From assembly GCA_028690445.1 (NCBI GenBank), contig JAQVBE010000001.1:124001-188000 (forward strand): a stretch of 64,000 nucleotides of DNA. The letters are read 5' to 3'. The notes under the pieces were generated by a model. That model saw only the letters and a list, made by a program, of their open reading frames with translations, was not told where the DNA came from and did not search any database. The stretch is from Aliarcobacter sp. Its GTDB lineage: Bacteria; Campylobacterota; Campylobacteria; Campylobacterales; Arcobacteraceae. The translations under genes and the position numbers were made by a program. This document shows positions 33,534 to 42,514 of this stretch, piece after piece (the first letter of the stretch is position 1; each line of letters opens with the position of its first letter).

Positions 33534-34500
33534 ATAAAAAAACTCCATTTATAAAATAATATCTAAGTAAATAAAAAGAACACAAAAATATAAAAATCGA
33601 ATTAAATAAAATTGAGTATTTAAAGCTGTAATTTAAATCTTTATTTGTAAATTTAGGTACAACAAAACTTGCAATCGCAAAAAAAGTTCCTAAAAATAAT
33701 GTGAACCAAATAAAATATCCTACAAAATAATACTCTTTTTGAAGCATACAAAACGGACATTGATGAGTGGGAAGTTGATAAATATATGTTGAAAAGAAAT
33801 AAGTAATTGCATAATATGCAATATATAAGAAAAATAGATTAATTATAAAATTTAGCATTTTTTGCTTTTGAATATTTGTAAAAATAGTTAAAATATAAAT
33901 TAAATAGAACAGACCCACAAGCATAGAAGTTGATAGATTAAAAGGAATGTTATTTCCTGTTGAATTAGCTCCAAAAATTACAGAACAACACATTACAGGC
34001 TCTTTTGTTGAAATACTTGAAAGATACAATATATCAAGGGTTGTTTCAATTAAAATTAATATAAAAATAGAAATAAAAAAAGCAAATTTTCTTTTTGTAT
34101 ATGGATAGATTTTTTCTTTTAAATCCAAACTATTAATTATTAACCAAACACCAATACAAAATAAAATGATCAGCTTTAAAGCTAATAATATTTCACCATA
34201 ATTATTCGCTTTTATAACTCCAGCTGCACACATGGCTCCTGGAATTATATGTGATAAATTATCTAAACTATAAGCAAAATATGGAAATAAAAATATTTTT
34301 ACAATAAGAGTAAAAAATATAATAAGTATTACTAAATATGAGGTTTTTTCAAGCTTGTATTGTTTAGATGTTGTTTTTTCATAATCCCAATTTTTAATTA
34401 TAAAAGTAGAAAAATAAAAAGCTATAAAAAGAAGAATAAATAAAATAATTTGAGTAAATAAATATATAATAATCTCATTAGATAAAAGTATTTCACTCAC
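33532..34500 (-). CDS. Polytopic membrane protein with DsbB-like CPFC motif
   Basis: 322 residues, about eight membrane segments. Cys residues lie at likely membrane edges: GAMCAAG, VMCCSV and HQCPFCMLQ. The last strongly recalls the CxxC of DsbB (CPLCIYQ), so a disulfide or quinone exchange role is possible, or metal handling. The full family is not identified. It overlaps the ABC ATPase gene by 8 bases and forms one operon with it. Confidence 0.6.
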   Translation of the reverse strand: MSEILLSNEIIIYLFTQIILFILLFIAFYFSTFIIKNWDYEKTTSKQYKLEKTSYLVILIIFFTLIVKIFLFPYFAYSLDNLSHIIPGAMCAAGVIKANNYGEILLALKLIILFCIGVWLIINSLDLKEKIYPYTKRKFAFFISIFILILIETTLDILYLSSISTKEPVMCCSVIFGANSTGNNIPFNLSTSMLVGLFYLIYILTIFTNIQKQKMLNFIINLFFLYIAYYAITYFFSTYIYQLPTHQCPFCMLQKEYYFVGYFIWFTLFLGTFFAIASFVVPKFTNKDLNYSFKYSILFNSIFIFLCSFYLLRYYFINGVFL

Positions 34501-35164
34501 AAATTATTCCATTTTTGATATTTATTATATCGTCAACGAAATTAAGATTATCAAATATTGGGTCGTGAGTTGCCACAATTATTGTTTTATTTAAATCTTT
34601 TAATATTTTTAAAGTTTCGATAAAAATAATAGAGTTATCATAATCTAAATTTGCAGTAGGTTCATCACAAAGGATAATCTCTGGATTATTAACAATTGCT
34701 CTAGCAATGGCACATCTTTGTTTCTCTCCACCTGAAAGATTATAAACTAACTCATCTTTTTTATGATTTATATTTGCCAATTCCAAAGCTTTTGAAACCA
34801 TTTCATCTATTTGTTTTTGATTAAATCCAAGTGGGATTAAAGCGATAGAAACATTGTCTTTTACACTTAAAGTATCAAATAAATTGTATGATTGAAAAAT
34901 AAATCCAAGGCGTTTTGCTCTAAAATTTGAGGCGTGCAAATCAGGAAGTTTTGCGATATTTTCATTTTCTACAACTATACTTCCACTTGTTGGTTTTAAT
35001 AAAGTTCCAATAATCGATAAAAGTGTAGATTTTCCACTTCCGCTTATTCCTTTTAAAATAACACATGACGAATTTTTGATTTCTAAATTGATATTTTTTA
35101 AAGCTTGAAATTCTCTTTTTGTATTTTCATTAAATATTTTATTTAGGTTTGTGATTTTTATCAT
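34493..35164 (-). CDS. ABC transporter ATPase, LolD/MacB-type
   Basis: 223 residues. Walker A GISGSGKST (about 38-46), Q-loop FQSYNLF, signature LSGGEKQR, Walker B IILCDEPTANLD and a switch His in ATHD. The PTANLD and short length mark the group that works with FtsX-type permeases. It overlaps the permease by 4 bases. Confidence 0.93.
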   Translation of the reverse strand: MIKITNLNKIFNENTKREFQALKNINLEIKNSSCVILKGISGSGKSTLLSIIGTLLKPTSGSIVVENENIAKLPDLHASNFRAKRLGFIFQSYNLFDTLSVKDNVSIALIPLGFNQKQIDEMVSKALELANINHKKDELVYNLSGGEKQRCAIARAIVNNPEIILCDEPTANLDYDNSIIFIETLKILKDLNKTIIVATHDPIFDNLNFVDDIINIKNGIICE

Positions 35165-36339
35165 TTCATACTCTCATTTGCATCGATTACTGATATTTTC
35201 CAAACTGGAATTAAAATAGCACTCAAAAAGGGAATTATAAAAAATAAGAAAAGAGTCACAATTATTGTGAAATCAATATTTGGATTTAAAATAAAATCAT
35301 TTTGAACATTTGAAAAACCAATAAAAATATTTTTTAAAATAGGCGCATTTAATATAAATACAAAAATATATGAAATAATAATTCCAATAATAAAAGCCAT
35401 GAATCCAACTATAAAATTTTCAATAATTTTTAATTTAATAATATCTTTTATGCTCCAACCAACTGCTTTTAAAATACCAATCTCTTTTTTATCACTTGAA
35501 CTAATCATCGAATATCTTTGGTATAAAATTAAAATAAAAGTAAAGATTACAACTATAAATAAAACTAAGAAAATCCCGCCTTTATAGTTGAACATATTTT
35601 CGTACTCTTTTTTTAGGCTTTCTTTTTGTAAAATTCTAATATTTGAGTGTTTTAAAATCAGTTGTTCTTTTATATTTTGTCTTTCTAAATTATTTGGGAC
35701 ATTTAAAACAATATCAGTTGAATTTTCTTCATTAATATTTAAAATCCTTTTTGCAAGATTTATATCCATAATTATTAAATCATTTGCAACTAAATTTGCT
35801 TCTTGTGGTAAGTCTTTGAATATTTTTACGGTTGTTAATTCATTATTAGAAAGTTTAAAATCATAAGAATCAAAATAGTGATATTTATTAAATATTTTTT
35901 TTATTCCATTTCCAATAATCATTGAGTCATTTTGTAGAAAATCAGAGATATTTAAGATTTTTAAAAGTTCTTTTAGATTTTTATTGGTATTTTCTTCAAA
36001 TAAATCAAGCCCAACAATTGTAAAATAAACATTTTCAGGCATAAAATAATATTGTCCATAAACTCTTTGTTGTGTATTCTTTATTCCATTTATAGAAGAA
36101 AAATCTTCAATCCATGAGATTGGTGTATCCAAAATTTTCCCACTATTTATTTTTTGAATTACAAAATCATTTTGGTTCTCTAAAGTAGAAAAAGCTTCTT
36201 TTTTTAAACTATTAGAAATAAATAAAACACTAGAAATCAAAAAAACAATTAAAATTGAGATAATAAAAATGGCAATATGTTTTGATTTATGTTTGAGTAG
36301 TAAAAGAAATAAGAAATTAAAAAAAACACTATTTTTCAT
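35161..36339 (-). CDS. FtsX-like ABC transporter permease
   Basis: 392 residues. A first membrane helix (about 22-45), a long periplasmic domain (about 50-255), then three helices; the KKEIGILKAVGWS segment between the second and third is the FtsX/MacB coupling motif. These transporters move substrates out of the membrane or transmit force rather than pump through a pore. The substrate is unknown. The ATG overlaps the upstream small ORF's last codons. Confidence 0.9.
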   Translation of the reverse strand: MKNSVFFNFLFLLLLKHKSKHIAIFIISILIVFLISSVLFISNSLKKEAFSTLENQNDFVIQKINSGKILDTPISWIEDFSSINGIKNTQQRVYGQYYFMPENVYFTIVGLDLFEENTNKNLKELLKILNISDFLQNDSMIIGNGIKKIFNKYHYFDSYDFKLSNNELTTVKIFKDLPQEANLVANDLIIMDINLAKRILNINEENSTDIVLNVPNNLERQNIKEQLILKHSNIRILQKESLKKEYENMFNYKGGIFLVLFIVVIFTFILILYQRYSMISSSDKKEIGILKAVGWSIKDIIKLKIIENFIVGFMAFIIGIIISYIFVFILNAPILKNIFIGFSNVQNDFILNPNIDFTIIVTLFLFFIIPFLSAILIPVWKISVIDANESMK

Positions 36340-36586
36340 AGATAAAATCCAAGTAGTTTATTTGTAAGTTTATAAAATGAATCGTATTAGAAAAATCATC
36401 TTGTTCTTTTATTCTTGATTCGTAGATATTATTTGAATAACTGAAATTTGAAAGTTTTGAAATCGTACTTATTTTTGTAGTGTAGTCAATTTTATTATTT
36501 AATTTAGAGTGAAAAAAAATAAAAAAAACAAAAGATAAAATAAAAAAAGTTATAAAAAAGGTAAATCTTTTTGTTAATGTTGTGAT
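36329..36586 (-). CDS. Small single-helix membrane protein, apparent AUC start
   Basis: The frame is open for about 85 residues, with a strong membrane helix (FFITFFILSFVFFIFF, about 11-26) and a hydrophilic outer part rich in Asn, Ser and Ile. There is no ATG, GTG or TTG upstream of the helix. ATC at 36586-36584 lies 6 bases after GAGGAG, a perfect ribosome site, and the frame is closed by a TAG just above. The stop overlaps the permease start, like other operon joints here. Either AUC starts it or the gene was inactivated by a G-to-C change. No family recognised. Confidence 0.5.
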   Translation of the reverse strand: MTTLTKRFTFFITFFILSFVFFIFFHSKLNNKIDYTTKISTISKLSNFSYSNNIYESRIKEQDDFSNTIHFINLQINYLDFIYEK

Positions 36587-36758
36587 TGAAAACTCCTCTT
36601 CGAACTAAGGTATTTTATCTTTATTTAGTTAATTTATAGTTAAACAAATTATATAAAAAAGTAATTTAATGATATTATTAATAATAATTTCTATTGCCAG
36701 AAAGCCCGTAAAATAGCTGTTTAAGTCTTATCTAAGTAATAATATATATAAAAAAGTA

Positions 36759-36764
36759 TATAAT
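36759..36764 (+). promoter_or_regulatory. -10 box of dksA
   Basis: TATAAT preceded by a T/A-rich run, 25 bases before the ATG; a ribosome site (AAGGAG) follows. The rest of 36600-36788 is an AT-rich divergent spacer. Confidence 0.55.
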
Positions 36765-36788
36765 TGCGCGAATATTTAAGGAGAAACT

Positions 36789-37160
36789 ATGCCAAATAAA
36801 CAGCAAATTGATGAGTTAAAAGTAATTTTACTTGAAAGAAAAGAAAATATTTTATCAAATATTAATAATAGTAGAGCGAATATTGATCAATTAAAAGAGC
36901 AAGAAATTAATGATGAATTAGATTATGCTGAATTAATTAGTGATTCTTTTACAGAAGGAATGATTGCTAATCATCAAATTGATGAATTAAGACAAATTGA
37001 AGAGTCTCTTAAAAAAATTGAGCTAGGAACTTATGGAATTTGTGACATGTGTGGAGTAGTTATTCCAATAGGAAGATTAAAAGCAAAACCATTTGCAAAA
37101 TTTTGTACAGAGTGTAGAACAGTTTATGAAAATGAAACAATGAAAAGAGCTAAAAATTGA
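36789..37160 (+). CDS. dksA: RNA polymerase-binding DksA/TraR-type protein
   Basis: 123 residues. A coiled coil (about 1-70) is followed by a four-Cys zinc finger, CDMCGVVIP and CTECRTVYE, with the LGTYGICDMC lead typical of the family. DksA works with ppGpp at the polymerase secondary channel in the stringent response. The tip acids are DELDYAEL. The stop TGA overlaps the truD start (TTGA). Confidence 0.93.
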   Translation: MPNKQQIDELKVILLERKENILSNINNSRANIDQLKEQEINDELDYAELISDSFTEGMIANHQIDELRQIEESLKKIELGTYGICDMCGVVIPIGRLKAKPFAKFCTECRTVYENETMKRAKN

Positions 37161-38155
37161 TAAAAAGAGTTTATCCGAAGAATGATAAAACTTTAAATTT
37201 CAAATTTGTTCAAAATGATGAAGATTTTATAGTTGAAGAACAACCTATAAAATTTTCTGGTGCAGGAAGTTTTTTAGTTTTAAAGATAGTAAAAAATAAC
37301 TGTGATACTTGGGAATTAATAGATAGATTAGCAAAATTCTTGAATGTTTTTTCCAATGAAATTGGTTATGCTGGTCTTAAAGATAAAAGAGCAACAACAA
37401 TTCAATATATTACTATTCCAAAAAAATATTCAAAAGAAATCAAACTTTTTAGAAATAAAAAAATAGAAATTCTAGATACTTTTTTACATAATGAAAAGTT
37501 AAATATCGGTGATTTAGAAGGAAATAGATTTAAAATCAACCTTCACAATGTTGAAATAACTGATATAAATCATATTCAAAAAATCATAAAACTTATTGTT
37601 AAAGAAGGGATGCCCAACTATTTCGGTTATCAAAGGTTTGGGAAAGAAGTTGTTGATAATCTTGCTAAAGCAAAAGATGTAGTTTATGGTGAAGAAATAG
37701 TAAAAGATAAGAAGTTGTCAAAAATGCTTATTGCTGCTTACCAAAGTAGTTTTTTTAATGCTTGGTTAGTTGAGCGATTACAATTATCAAATGAAGAATT
37801 TAAACTTTTAGATGGAGATATTTTTTTAGATTTGCAAAAAGATAAATTATTTACTCCAAAAGTTATAACAGCAAATATAATAAATGATTTTAATAATTTT
37901 AAAATTACACCAACTGGATTACTTCCAGGAAGAAAAGTTTTTAAAGCAGTAGGTGAGGCATTATTAATTGAGCAGAAGTATGATGATTTATATATTCAAG
38001 AAAAAGGCTATAGAAGAGAAGCAATTATTTTTCCAAGAGATATAACATGTAAATATGATGCTAATAAAAAGATATGTAGTTTAGATTTTGTTCTACCAAA
38101 AGGTTCTTATGCTACAGTTTTGGTTGAATATTTAGCTAATAGAAATTTTTCTTAA
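37157..38155 (+). CDS. truD: tRNA pseudouridine(13) synthase
   Basis: 332 residues. Family marks: FIVEEQP near the start, GYAGLKDKRATTIQY with the catalytic Asp, and NYFGYQRFG. TruD makes pseudouridine at position 13 of tRNA-Glu. The start is TTG in the overlapping TTGA, implying coupling with dksA; no strong ribosome site is needed there. Confidence 0.94.
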   Translation: MIKRVYPKNDKTLNFKFVQNDEDFIVEEQPIKFSGAGSFLVLKIVKNNCDTWELIDRLAKFLNVFSNEIGYAGLKDKRATTIQYITIPKKYSKEIKLFRNKKIEILDTFLHNEKLNIGDLEGNRFKINLHNVEITDINHIQKIIKLIVKEGMPNYFGYQRFGKEVVDNLAKAKDVVYGEEIVKDKKLSKMLIAAYQSSFFNAWLVERLQLSNEEFKLLDGDIFLDLQKDKLFTPKVITANIINDFNNFKITPTGLLPGRKVFKAVGEALLIEQKYDDLYIQEKGYRREAIIFPRDITCKYDANKKICSLDFVLPKGSYATVLVEYLANRNFS

Positions 38156-38176
38156 ATTTTTAAATTTTTCGAGCAT

Positions 38177-38219
38177 AAAAAAAGGGATATTTGGTTTTCC
38201 AAATATCCCTTTTTTATTT
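38177..38219. terminator. Bidirectional intrinsic terminator
   Basis: A long stem AAAGGGATATTTGG with CCAAATATCCCTTT, loop TTTT, with an A-run before and a T-run after. It ends truD on the plus strand and the BamB-like gene on the minus strand. Confidence 0.92.
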
Positions 38220-38231
38220 TATAGTTTTTTC

Positions 38232-39215
38232 TTATGGTAAAGTGATATATTTTGAATCGAAATATATTTTATTCCCAATTGCTATCATTCTTTCTTTATT
38301 GTCAAAGCTAAATTTATAAATTCTATCATCAGTAAAATCATGATTTATATTTATCAAATAACCTTGTGATTCAACAGCATATAATGAATCAGAAAATCCT
38401 AAAGCATGGATTTTTGCATATTTATATTTTTTCTTTGCAACTTCTACTAAATTTGGAGTTAATCTTATAATTTGACCATCAATTGTAGCTATGTAAACAT
38501 CTTCTTTATTTACAATAATATCTCTTACTTCATAATTTTTAGTGATAATTTCTTTTGAAGAAATAGATACGACTTTATTTGGACTAGCAACTATTAGTGT
38601 TTGAGAACCATCAATTACATTTAATGAAATAATATTATTAAATTCACTATCTGGATCAACTGAAATATTTCTAATAGACTCATTTGTTTGTGATGAAACA
38701 ATAATAACTTTTCCATTTAATGTTGGGAAAAGTATCAAATTCCCCATAAAATATGGATTTGTTATTCTTGTATCATTTGCTAATGATATAGGTAAATACT
38801 CTTTATATAATGTTTTATTTGTTTTAATATCAATTAATTCAATTGTATTATTTGAATAAACCAAAGCTAATTTGTTATCTTTTAAAGATGCTGCAACAAC
38901 AACATCTTTTACAATTCTCTCTTCACTACCAATTAATATTTTATTGATATAATTTGTTGCAATAATTTTTCCATCAGCACTTACGTTTAAAAAGTCAAAA
39001 TTTTCTGGTAATTTAAAAGATGAAATTCCTTGTGTAGTTATAACTTTTTTATTATCTAGTGTTGCACCAATTTTATTCATCGATGTTATTGATGAAGACA
39101 TAGATTCTTTATTTAATTCTATATTACTGCTTACATCTTCAGGTTCGAAATACTTTTTCCCTGAACAAGCTGTAAATAAAAATATTGCTGATAATGAAAT
39201 TAAAAAATATCTCAT
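38232..39215 (-). CDS. BamB-like beta-propeller lipoprotein
   Basis: 327 residues. A lipoprotein signal with lipobox FTAC (Cys 17), then a chain of repeated beta motifs of the type INPYFMGNLILFPTLNGKVIIV and EDVYIATIDGQIIRLT, as in PQQ-like propellers. In E. coli, yfgM and bamB are adjacent; the same order here supports BamB, part of outer-membrane protein assembly. Sequence similarity to BamB is weak by eye. Confidence 0.65.
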   Translation of the reverse strand: MRYFLISLSAIFLFTACSGKKYFEPEDVSSNIELNKESMSSSITSMNKIGATLDNKKVITTQGISSFKLPENFDFLNVSADGKIIATNYINKILIGSEERIVKDVVVAASLKDNKLALVYSNNTIELIDIKTNKTLYKEYLPISLANDTRITNPYFMGNLILFPTLNGKVIIVSSQTNESIRNISVDPDSEFNNIISLNVIDGSQTLIVASPNKVVSISSKEIITKNYEVRDIIVNKEDVYIATIDGQIIRLTPNLVEVAKKKYKYAKIHALGFSDSLYAVESQGYLININHDFTDDRIYKFSFDNKERMIAIGNKIYFDSKYITLP

Positions 39216-39223
39216 GGTTTTCC

Positions 39224-39805
39224 TTATTTTGTAAGTAGATAGTGGTTTAATAATTTGGCTAATTCAAAAGCTTTTGAAGTTTGTGGAATCAATGCTAGAG
39301 TTGTTTTTGCTTCATTAAATTTTCCTTCATTTGTTAAAAAAAGTGCTTTGTTAAAAATAGCAAATTCTTTTAATAAAAAATCATTTTGCATAGATAAATT
39401 ATCTAATTCACTAATATTTTTATTAGCTAATGCAGTTTGATATTTTGATAACTCTTTTAATAAAGGAACACTTATCTGTGCAACTTTAGCTTCTTTTTTT
39501 GCTTGTAAATAAAGAGCAATATCATAAAGCTGAGGATTTTTATCTTTTAATGTTGCCAAAGCTTGAGCATTGTTGCTATTTTCTAAAACCTGATTGAAAG
39601 CAATATTTGCTTTAAGTTTATTTGATTGTGCTAAATTTTCTTTAATAAAAAAACCAATAATTCCTACTATTATAATAATCACAAATGCAAAGATTAATGT
39701 TTTATATTTTTCAAAAAACCTTTCACTTTTTACAAAACTTTCTAAAAATTTCTCTTCGCTACTTAGCCCTGTTTTAACATAATCAACATTTTCTTTTATA
39801 CTCAT
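39224..39805 (-). CDS. YfgM-like membrane-anchored TPR-type protein
   Basis: 193 residues. One membrane helix (about 36-54), then a helical repeat part (AFNQVLENSNNAQALATLKD). The YfgM family has an N-terminal anchor and periplasmic TPRs and associates with the Sec translocon in E. coli. It is immediately before the BamB-like gene with 8 bases between, one operon. Confidence 0.65.
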   Translation of the reverse strand: MSIKENVDYVKTGLSSEEKFLESFVKSERFFEKYKTLIFAFVIIIIVGIIGFFIKENLAQSNKLKANIAFNQVLENSNNAQALATLKDKNPQLYDIALYLQAKKEAKVAQISVPLLKELSKYQTALANKNISELDNLSMQNDFLLKEFAIFNKALFLTNEGKFNEAKTTLALIPQTSKAFELAKLLNHYLLTK

Positions 39806-39880
39806 TTTAATAACCTTTTTGAAAAGTAGTTGATATGGTACAAAATTTTTAATAAAATCTTACTTTTATCTTACTTTTTG

Positions 39881-39886
39881 TATAAT
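39881..39886 (+). promoter_or_regulatory. -10 box of ctpA
   Basis: TATAAT directly after TTTTTG, an extended -10 style common in Campylobacterota, 25 bases before the ctpA ATG at 39911. Confidence 0.55.
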
Positions 39887-39910
39887 ATTTATCTATAAAT
39901 TTATAAGGTT

Positions 39911-41212
39911 ATGAAAAATATGAAGAGATTATTATTAGCTTCTGCACTTACATTGGTTATATCGCAAAGCATTTTTGCAAACGAGGAAGTTGTTCCTGAA
40001 CAATCAAGATTTGAATCTTTATCAAAACTGACAAAAGTAATTGGCACTGTTGAGAAGTATTATGTTGATGACATAAAATTGCAAGAAATTGTTGATAAAG
40101 CACTAAAAGGTTTAATGCAAGAATTAGATGCCCATTCATCATACTTGGATAAAAAGGCATCAAAAGAGATGTCTGTTCAAACTCAAGGTGAATTTGGTGG
40201 ATTAGGTATTACCGTTGGAATGAGAGATGGAGCTTTAACAGTAATCTCACCTATCGATGATACTCCTGCATTTAAAGCAGGAATCAAGCCATTAGATATC
40301 ATTTTAAAAATTGATAACACATCATCAATAAATATGACTTTAGATGAAGCAGTTACATTAATGAGAGGAAATCCTCAAACAGACATTACGCTAACAGTTG
40401 TTAGAAAAGGTGAAGTTAAACCTTTAGAAATAAAAATGAAAAGAGACATAATTAAAATTCAATCTGTTTTTGCTAAAACAATTGAGAATACGGATTTGTT
40501 ATATTTAAGAGTTTCTAGTTTTGATGCAAAAGTTACAGAAGACTTAGAAAAAGCCATATTAGCAAATAAAAATATAAAAGGTTATATTCTAGATTTAAGA
40601 AATAATCCAGGTGGATTGTTGTCTCAAGCTATTGGTGCGGTTAATTTATTTGTTGACAAGGGCATTATTGTCTCTCAAAAGGGAAAAAATCCTGATGATG
40701 AAGAAAAATTTGAAGCATCAGCATCAAAAACAAAAACTAAATTACCTTTAGTTGTTCTCGTAAATGAAGGTTCAGCATCAGCTTCAGAAATTGTAAGTGG
40801 ATCATTACAAGATCATAAAAGAGCAGTAATTATTGGTGAAAAAACATTTGGAAAAGGATCTGTTCAAGCAGTTTTACCTATTGAAAATGATAGAAGTGAG
40901 AATATAAAATTAACTATTGCAAAATATTACTTACCAAGTGGAAGAACTATTCAAGCAACAGGAGTAACACCTGATGTTATTGTAAATTCTGGAAAAGTTA
41001 CACAAGATGATGAAGATAAATTTAAAATAAAAGAAGCTGATTTAAAAAAACATCTTGAGGGAGAACTTGAAAAAGTAGGAAATAAGAAAAAAGAAGAAAA
41101 AGTAATAGTAGATGAAAATAAAAAAGTGATTACAGGTGAAGATGTATTAGGAGATAATCAATTGAATACTTCTATTGCAATTTTAAAAAGTTTAATAATA
41201 ATGAATAAATAA
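39911..41212 (+). CDS. ctpA: Carboxy-terminal processing protease (S41)
   Basis: 433 residues. A signal peptide, then DELDAHSSYLD, a PDZ domain (about 95-170; FGGLGITVGMRDG), and the serine protease core: NEGSASASEIVSG with the catalytic Ser, and EKTFGKGSVQ with the Lys. A charged C-terminal tail follows. It trims envelope proteins. Same order as C. jejuni ctpA-purC. Confidence 0.93.
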   Translation: MKNMKRLLLASALTLVISQSIFANEEVVPEQSRFESLSKLTKVIGTVEKYYVDDIKLQEIVDKALKGLMQELDAHSSYLDKKASKEMSVQTQGEFGGLGITVGMRDGALTVISPIDDTPAFKAGIKPLDIILKIDNTSSINMTLDEAVTLMRGNPQTDITLTVVRKGEVKPLEIKMKRDIIKIQSVFAKTIENTDLLYLRVSSFDAKVTEDLEKAILANKNIKGYILDLRNNPGGLLSQAIGAVNLFVDKGIIVSQKGKNPDDEEKFEASASKTKTKLPLVVLVNEGSASASEIVSGSLQDHKRAVIIGEKTFGKGSVQAVLPIENDRSENIKLTIAKYYLPSGRTIQATGVTPDVIVNSGKVTQDDEDKFKIKEADLKKHLEGELEKVGNKKKEEKVIVDENKKVITGEDVLGDNQLNTSIAILKSLIIMNK

Positions 41213-41223
41213 TAGGAGACTAA

Positions 41224-42177
41224 ATGAAAATAAGTGATATTGTAGCACTTAATCTTTGGCCTGATTCAAAGAAAACAACAACTCAAAAAGGTATTTCTGA
41301 GTTGGAAGACTTAGGTTATAATCTATTTTATATTGGTAAAAATGCAGATCTTTATACTTGTCCTGGAGTTGAACCAAAAGTATTATTAGTAAGAAGTGAT
41401 AGATGTTCTGTTTTTGATATTCCATTAAATCTTTTAATTGATGGAAAAGGTGTTTCTCAAACTACTATTTCTAATAATGGAGCTGAATTTGCAAAAGAGG
41501 CTGGTATCAGAACAGCAATTTTATCAGAAAAAGTTGATCAAACTTTGAACATAGCGCCAAGATGTCAACTTATGGAATTATGTAAACCTTTGGAAGCTGA
41601 AGTTAATGGAGATGTGGTTCAATTTGAGTTAATTTTTAGAAATTATCTAACTGGTTCACTTTTTGATGCTTATCAAAATAATTTAGATCCATATGGTCTT
41701 AATTTAGCTTCAGGTTTAAAACAATGGCATAAATTTGAAACTCCAATTTTTACACCAACTACGAAAGGTGTTAAAGATGAACCTTTAAATTCACAAAAAA
41801 TTAGAGAATTATTTCCTGAAATTATTTCAAGTCTTGAAAAATTATTCAAAGATTTTACTGCTTTTGCATATGAAAGAGGAATCATTGTAGTTGATACTAA
41901 ATTTGAAATATTTGTTAATTCAAAAAATGAGTGGGTTTTAGGTGATGAAGTTTTAACACCTGAAAGTTCAAGATTTATTTCAAAAGAAGATTTTGATGCA
42001 CAAAATTATATTTCAATGGATAAACAAATTCTTAGGGATTTTGGTAAAGAAGATAACTGGAAAGAAAAAGCTAAAGCACTTAAATCTGGTGAAAAATTAG
42101 ATGTAGTTGTTCCTCAAGTAATTAAAGATAAAATTTTAAGCGGATATACAACAATCTTAAACAGATTGAGTAAATAG
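41224..42177 (+). CDS. purC: Phosphoribosylaminoimidazole-succinocarboxamide synthase
   Basis: 317 residues, longer than the common bacterial form (about 240). Family marks include VLLVRSDRCSVFDI, LTGSLFDAYQN, GVKDEPLNSQKI and DTKFEIFVN with VLGDEVLTPESSRF. It makes SAICAR in purine synthesis. AGGAG Shine-Dalgarno. It lies 11 bases after ctpA, within its transcript. Confidence 0.93.
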   Translation: MKISDIVALNLWPDSKKTTTQKGISELEDLGYNLFYIGKNADLYTCPGVEPKVLLVRSDRCSVFDIPLNLLIDGKGVSQTTISNNGAEFAKEAGIRTAILSEKVDQTLNIAPRCQLMELCKPLEAEVNGDVVQFELIFRNYLTGSLFDAYQNNLDPYGLNLASGLKQWHKFETPIFTPTTKGVKDEPLNSQKIRELFPEIISSLEKLFKDFTAFAYERGIIVVDTKFEIFVNSKNEWVLGDEVLTPESSRFISKEDFDAQNYISMDKQILRDFGKEDNWKEKAKALKSGEKLDVVVPQVIKDKILSGYTTILNRLSK

Positions 42178-42233
42178 TTTAAAAGGATAAATATTAGGTT
42201 TTTTTGCCTAAATTATTGTAAGGCAGATTTAGA

Positions 42234-42239
42234 TATAAT
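42234..42239 (+). promoter_or_regulatory. -10 box of purS-purQ
   Basis: TATAAT in TTTAGATATAATC, 28 bases before the purS ATG, so the pair can be transcribed apart from purC. Confidence 0.5.
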
Positions 42240-42267
42240 CGCAAAAAAAATAAATTGAAGGTAATAA

Positions 42268-42513
42268 ATGAAAGCAATCGTAAATGTAGCATTGAAACAA
42301 GGTGTATTAGATGACCAAGGCAAAGCAACTCATCATGCATTAGATACTCTAGGATTTAAAGAATTAGTTAAAAATGTAAGAATTGGAAAACAAATTGTTA
42401 TAGAATTAAACTCTACAGATAAAGTATCAGCAATAGAAGAAGTTACAAAAATGTGCCAAAAACTTTTAGCTAATACTGTTATTGAAGATTATGATATAGA
42501 AATAGTAGGTTAA
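42268..42513 (+). CDS. purS: FGAM synthase, PurS subunit
   Basis: 81 residues, normal for PurS: LKQGVLDDQGKATHHALDTL and GFKELVKNVRIGKQIVIEL. It bridges PurL and PurQ in the three-part FGAM synthase. The purL gene is not in the window. The next gene starts 1 base after the stop. Confidence 0.95.
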   Translation: MKAIVNVALKQGVLDDQGKATHHALDTLGFKELVKNVRIGKQIVIELNSTDKVSAIEEVTKMCQKLLANTVIEDYDIEIVG

Positions 42514-42514
42514 T

